Assembly: GCA_029567025.1 (NCBI GenBank)
Contig: JAKQLT010000162.1
Span: 1 to 7,846 of the forward strand
DNA: 7,846 nt
Direction: 5' to 3'
From: Candidatus Omnitrophota bacterium
GTDB lineage: Bacteria; Omnitrophota; Gorgyraeia; Zapsychrales; Zapsychraceae
Shown: positions 4,947 to 7,846 of the stretch, piece by piece
How the letters are laid out: each line of letters opens with the position of its first letter
How positions within the stretch are numbered: the first letter of the stretch is position 1
Translations under genes and position numbers: made by a program
The notes under the pieces: generated by a model
Seen by the model: the letters and a program-made list of their open reading frames with translations, nothing else
What the model was told of the DNA's origin: nothing
Databases searched by the model: none

Positions 4947-7717
4947 TGGCAATCCACCCGTCTTTTCCAACTTCGCCTTATGAAGTTTTAAACCCGGAGT
5001 ATCGTTGGTTCCCGGCTGATGAAACGCTTCGTGAATCAAGTTATGAAAAATTATTGCCGCCGCTTGTCAATAAAATTCGTAACGAAGTTAAAAAATGGCG
5101 AGATTCGGACTATGAACAAGCGTCAGAAACAAGCCGCGCTCTTTTAAAATGGTGGTTTAAAAATGAACATATCGTTCCAAAGGCCGATGGAACTTTATTT
5201 AATTTTCAATACTATTTCGCACAACGCGAAGCTATAGAAACTATAATATACTTATATGAAGTTGTGAATGTAAAAGATAAATACGACCTGATGAGATTCG
5301 ATTCATCGAGCGCGGTTTCAACCAGCATGTTCGATGAAGAATGGTTAAGGCTTGTAGTTAAAATGGCCACCGGTAGCGGAAAAACGAAAGTAATCAGCCT
5401 TATTATAACATGGTGTTATTTTCATAAAAAATATGAAGAAGGCTCAAAACTTTCAACGAACTTTCTTGTAATATCGCCAAATATTATAGTTCTTGATAGA
5501 TTGAGAACCGACTTTGACGGATTAAAAATATTTTTTAATGATCCATTATTGCCTGACAATGGCTTTGAAGGTCAAAATTGGCAGGACGATTTTCAGATAA
5601 CGCTTCACATTCAGGATGATGTAAGTATTGTAAGAAAAAGCGGCAATATCTTTTTAACCAACATTCATCGTGTTTATTCAAGCGCTGATGTTGATCCATC
5701 TTACGAAGATAACGATCTCCTAGATTATTTTCTTGGGAAACGGCCAACTGGAAAAACAAACGATTCAAAAGTCGATCTCGGAGTAATCGTTCGTGAAATT
5801 GACGAACTGATTGTTATCAACGATGAAGCGCATCATATCCATGATAATCGGCTTGCGTGGTTTAAATCTATTGAAGATATTCATAACCGCCTTAAACAAA
5901 AAGATCATTTTCTTTCATTACAAGTTGATGTTACTGCAACGCCAAAACATAATAATGGCGCAATATTTGTACAAACCGTTTGTGATTATCCACTAGTAGA
6001 AGCGATTGTGCAGAATGTTGTAAAACACCCAATATTACCCGACGCCGCAAGTAGAAGCAAACTAGCCGAAAGGCAGAGCGCAAGATATACTGAAAAATAT
6101 GCTGATTACATTTATCTCGGCGTTGAGGAGTGGCGAAAAGCATATACCGAACATAAAAAACTCGGCAAAAAAGCGATATTATTTATAATGACCGATGATA
6201 CGCAAAATTGTGATGATGTCGCTGAATATCTTGAAAATAATTTCCCGGAATTTAAAGGCGCAACGCTTGTAATACATACTAAAAACAACGGCGAAATATC
6301 CGAATCCGAATCGAAAAAAGATAAAGAAGAACTCGAAAAATTAAGAAAAGCGTCAAACCAGATAGACAGCCTTGAAAGTCCATATAAAGCCATCGTTTCT
6401 GTATTAATGCTTAAAGAAGGCTGGGACGTCAGAAACGTAACGACAATAGTAGGCTTACGCGCATACGCCGCGCAGAGCAATATACTTCCTGAACAAACGC
6501 TTGGCAGAGGACTTCGCCGAATGTATCCCGGAACTGAAACGACCGAGTATGTGAGCGTTATCGGCACAAACGCATTCATGGATTTTGTTGAATCGATACA
6601 GAGCGAAGGCATAGAACTTGAACGCAAACCAATGGGTTCAGGCACTGCCGCTAAAGTTCCTATAATAATTGAAGTTGATGAAAAAGACACAAAAAAAGAC
6701 ATTGAAAAACTTGATATTGAAATACCTGTAATGACGCCAAGAACTTACCGCGAATATAAAAATCTCGAAACATTGAACCCGACGACTTTTGAAAACAAGA
6801 AAATTAAATATAATGAATATACAGAAGAACAAAAGCGAGAAATAATTTTTAAAGATATAACGACAAACGAAGTTAATCACATTACTTATTTAGATTCTAG
6901 CGCCGCTACGGATTATAGAAGCGTAATTGGATATTTCACGCAAATAATAATGAAAGAATTAAGACTTGTAAGCGGTTATGATATTCTTTATGGCAAAGTG
7001 AAAGAGTTTATAACACTTCAACTTTTTGAAAAAGATGTTAATATTGATGATTTGAACACAATCAGAAATTTGTCAGAAGTTGAAGCAACTAAAACGATTA
7101 TCGAAACATTCAAAAAACGAATCAATGAGTTGACAATTCTAAATAAAGGTAGCGCGGAAATAAGAGACTATATAAAATTAAGGCAAACGCGCCCTTTTGT
7201 CGTTAAAGAACAAGGGTTTTTAATACCTCAAAAAAGCGTATTTAACAAAGTGATTGGAGATAGTCATTTAGAATTATTGTTTGCATCGTTTTTAGAAAAA
7301 TGTCCTGACATTATATCTTACGCTAAAAATTATCTTGCTGTACATTTTAATCTTGACTATGTAAATGCAAATGGCGAAATATCAAATTACTATCCTGATT
7401 TCATTGTAAAAACCGATAACAAAAAAATATTTATCGTCGAAACAAAAGGCCTTGAAGACCTTGACGTTCCATTAAAAATTGAACGATTAAAACAATGGTG
7501 CTATGACATAAACAAAATACAAAAAAATATGAATATGATTTCATATTTGTCGATGAAGAAAATTTCAATAAGTATAACATTAGCACATTTGAAGAATTGC
7601 GCAAAAATTTTAACAAATACAAATAAAACTGATAACGTAACTTGTCAAAGATCATTGCCGCAACGGCGCGCTCGCTGGGTGCTCGCACCGCCGTTGCGGA
7701 TAAACACTAATGTATAA
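4946..7717 (+). CDS. res: Type III-like restriction subunit (Res): SF2 helicase with PD-ExTK nuclease, C-terminus frameshifted
   Basis: Translocating endonuclease subunit that works with Mod to cut unmodified DNA using ATP. The ATG overlaps the KilA-N stop (TAATG, 4944-4948). 923 residues as the open frame. Helicase motifs in order: Walker A ATGSGKT (141-147), DEAH (293-296), TATP (330-333), EGWD (491-494) and QTLGRGLRR (517-525), giving a full SF2 core. Near the end, PD (817-818) and E832-T-K834-G form the PD-(D/E)xK nuclease centre. After QKN (859-861) the open frame runs into 62 residues that look like translated hairpin DNA and do not resemble the family. The family-like end, YEYDFIFVDEENFNKY onward, is in the -1 frame at 7528-7626, which would give 893 residues. 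The break lies after the catalytic residues but removes what is probably a late strand and helix of the nuclease fold. The helicase part is clearly richer in GC than the C-terminal third. Function is secure by motif; activity of the truncated form is uncertain. Confidence 0.93.
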   Translation: MAIHPSFPTSPYEVLNPEYRWFPADETLRESSYEKLLPPLVNKIRNEVKKWRDSDYEQASETSRALLKWWFKNEHIVPKADGTLFNFQYYFAQREAIETIIYLYEVVNVKDKYDLMRFDSSSAVSTSMFDEEWLRLVVKMATGSGKTKVISLIITWCYFHKKYEEGSKLSTNFLVISPNIIVLDRLRTDFDGLKIFFNDPLLPDNGFEGQNWQDDFQITLHIQDDVSIVRKSGNIFLTNIHRVYSSADVDPSYEDNDLLDYFLGKRPTGKTNDSKVDLGVIVREIDELIVINDEAHHIHDNRLAWFKSIEDIHNRLKQKDHFLSLQVDVTATPKHNNGAIFVQTVCDYPLVEAIVQNVVKHPILPDAASRSKLAERQSARYTEKYADYIYLGVEEWRKAYTEHKKLGKKAILFIMTDDTQNCDDVAEYLENNFPEFKGATLVIHTKNNGEISESESKKDKEELEKLRKASNQIDSLESPYKAIVSVLMLKEGWDVRNVTTIVGLRAYAAQSNILPEQTLGRGLRRMYPGTETTEYVSVIGTNAFMDFVESIQSEGIELERKPMGSGTAAKVPIIIEVDEKDTKKDIEKLDIEIPVMTPRTYREYKNLETLNPTTFENKKIKYNEYTEEQKREIIFKDITTNEVNHITYLDSSAATDYRSVIGYFTQIIMKELRLVSGYDILYGKVKEFITLQLFEKDVNIDDLNTIRNLSEVEATKTIIETFKKRINELTILNKGSAEIRDYIKLRQTRPFVVKEQGFLIPQKSVFNKVIGDSHLELLFASFLEKCPDIISYAKNYLAVHFNLDYVNANGEISNYYPDFIVKTDNKKIFIVETKGLEDLDVPLKIERLKQWCYDINKIQKNMNMISYLSMKKISISITLAHLKNCAKILTNTNKTDNVTCQRSLPQRRARWVLAPPLRINTNV
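7521..7626 (+). pseudogene. Frameshifted 3' end of res at an A7 slippery site
   Basis: A run of seven A's (7521-7527) followed by T gives, in the res frame, CAA AAA AAT: the heptamer A AAA AAT (7522-7528), the X XXY YYZ form used for -1 ribosomal frameshifting. Reading on in the -1 frame from TAT 7528 gives 32 codons (YEYDFIFVDEENFNKYN…TFEELRKNF…) to TAA 7624-7626, matching the expected Res C-terminus. One missing A in the run, by real deletion or by sequencing error, is the simplest cause. A programmed or leaky shift is possible. No clear downstream stimulatory stem or upstream ribosome-site spur was recognised. Confidence 0.8.
7658..7699. repeat. Strong GC-rich hairpin after res
   Basis: CCGCAACGGCG (7658-7668) pairs perfectly with CGCCGTTGCGG (7689-7699), an 11-bp stem with a 20-base GC-rich loop that itself repeats GCTCGC. 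It lies 31 bases past the restored res stop at 7626. It is not followed by a T tract, so it is a poor match to an intrinsic terminator, although it could slow transcription or protect the 3' end of the message. The uncorrected res frame runs straight through it, which supports 7626 as the real end. Confidence 0.6.
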
Positions 7718-7776
7718 TCAACAAATGCTATTCAAAATTAATATGTTTCAATAAAGTCAATTGTATTTTAAACTTG

Positions 7777-7800
7777 GGGCCGGGGGGGCCAACGGCTAAC
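7777..7800 (-). repeat. Right arm of the 24-bp inverted repeat flanking the cluster
   Basis: GGGCCGGGGGGGC (7777-7789), CAA, then CGGCTAAC (7793-7800): the reverse complement of the arm at 72-95 except for the three-base spacer. Beyond the repeat, GAG occurs four bases outside GGCTAAC (7805-7807), and its complement CTC lies four bases outside the left core (65-67), so the likeness extends outward in R-box/L-box fashion. GGCTAAC resembles an attC R'' box (consensus RYYYAAC; the second base G departs from it). Its place after the last gene fits the start of an attC site. Confidence 0.6.
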
Positions 7801-7820
7801 AAGCGAGTATCTGCTGCGTC

Positions 7821-7836
7821 GCCCCACTTCGGGGGC
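7821..7836. repeat. Short hairpin at the right edge, possible attC stem
   Basis: GCCCC (7821-7825) pairs with GGGGC (7832-7836) around ACTTCG. It lies 21 bases outside the GGCTAAC core of the right inverted repeat, the relative place held by the hairpin at 16-47 on the left side. If this is an attC site, its partner box GTTAGCC should occur about 20 bases beyond the window's end. No T tract follows. Confidence 0.35.
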
Positions 7837-7846
7837 TCCTCGGGTT

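Noticed and set aside
6112..6702. 196-codon open frame on the minus strand
   Set aside because: It lies wholly opposite the conserved helicase motifs of res, has no ribosome site that I see, and its low-complexity serine-rich protein is typical of an antisense shadow.
7627..7717. Open res frame continuing past the restored stop as true protein
   Set aside because: It translates a GC-rich hairpin, and its residues do not resemble the family, while the -1 frame carries the expected ending at 7528-7626.
1936..7717. BREX or DISARM system
   Set aside because: The window has no PglZ, BrxC or DUF1998-type gene; the methyltransferase and helicase-nuclease pair fits type III restriction-modification.
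7713..7718. TATAAT as a promoter for a gene to the right
   Set aside because: No suitable -35 lies at 16-18 bases upstream and no gene start is visible within the window; AT-rich DNA yields such hexamers by chance.
72..7800. Ordinary transposon with terminal inverted repeats
   Set aside because: No transposase or recombinase gene lies between the arms and the bases outside them (…AGGC and AAGC…) show no clear target duplication. A non-autonomous element cannot be excluded.
1..7846. CRISPR arrays, tRNA or rRNA genes
   Set aside because: No regularly spaced direct repeats and no tRNA- or rRNA-like conserved segments were seen on reading the window.

Overview
The window carries one rightward gene cluster on the + strand: a membrane-anchored protein of unknown function, a TIGR02391/HEPN-like protein, and then the three genes of a type III-like restriction-modification operon (mod methyltransferase, a KilA-N protein, res helicase-endonuclease). 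The genes are AT-rich, while both flanks are GC-rich and full of hairpins. There is no ribosomal or otherwise taxon-marking gene. The layout suggests a bacterial accessory or defence island, perhaps from a low-GC host-associated anaerobe. A Spirochaete of the Treponema type, with a chromosomal integron, would fit the flanks, but that is a weak guess.

Layout. Positions 1-307 are non-coding: a hairpin (16-47), one arm of a 24-bp inverted repeat (72-95), a strong hairpin (129-160), and a good extended -10 promoter (243-272). Gene 1 (308-1102) encodes one N-terminal membrane helix and a long alpha-helical cytoplasmic part. Gene 2 (1095-1907) overlaps it and carries a C-terminal RNxxxH motif. After 28 bp comes mod (1936-4056), then the KilA-N gene (4134-4946) and res (4946-7717 as the open frame; the family-like end is at 7626 in the -1 frame). 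From 7627 on the sequence is non-coding again, with a hairpin (7658-7699), the second inverted-repeat arm (7777-7800) and a last hairpin (7821-7836).

How the genes work together. Mod (beta-class, DPPF then FCGSGTT) would methylate the recognition sequence and supply specificity. Res (Walker A, DEAH, SF2 motifs, PD-ExTK nuclease) would translocate and cut unmodified DNA in complex with Mod. The KilA-N protein is tightly coupled between them and may regulate the operon or modify its targeting. The first two genes may be an additional defence or toxin-like layer.

Main surprises. (1) The mod frame has a TAA at 4054-4056, yet 25 family-like codons continue in the same frame and end in a TAATG overlap with the next gene, so mod looks broken by one nonsense change. 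(2) The res frame leaves its family-like C-terminus at a run of seven A's; the proper tail lies exactly in the -1 frame, and the site is a canonical slippery heptamer, A AAA AAT. (3) A perfect 32-bp palindrome lies inside the KilA-N gene. (4) 24-bp inverted repeats with GTTAGCC / GGCTAAC cores bracket the whole cluster, in the orientation expected of integron attC boundaries. That would make this a very large cassette, but the call is unproven.
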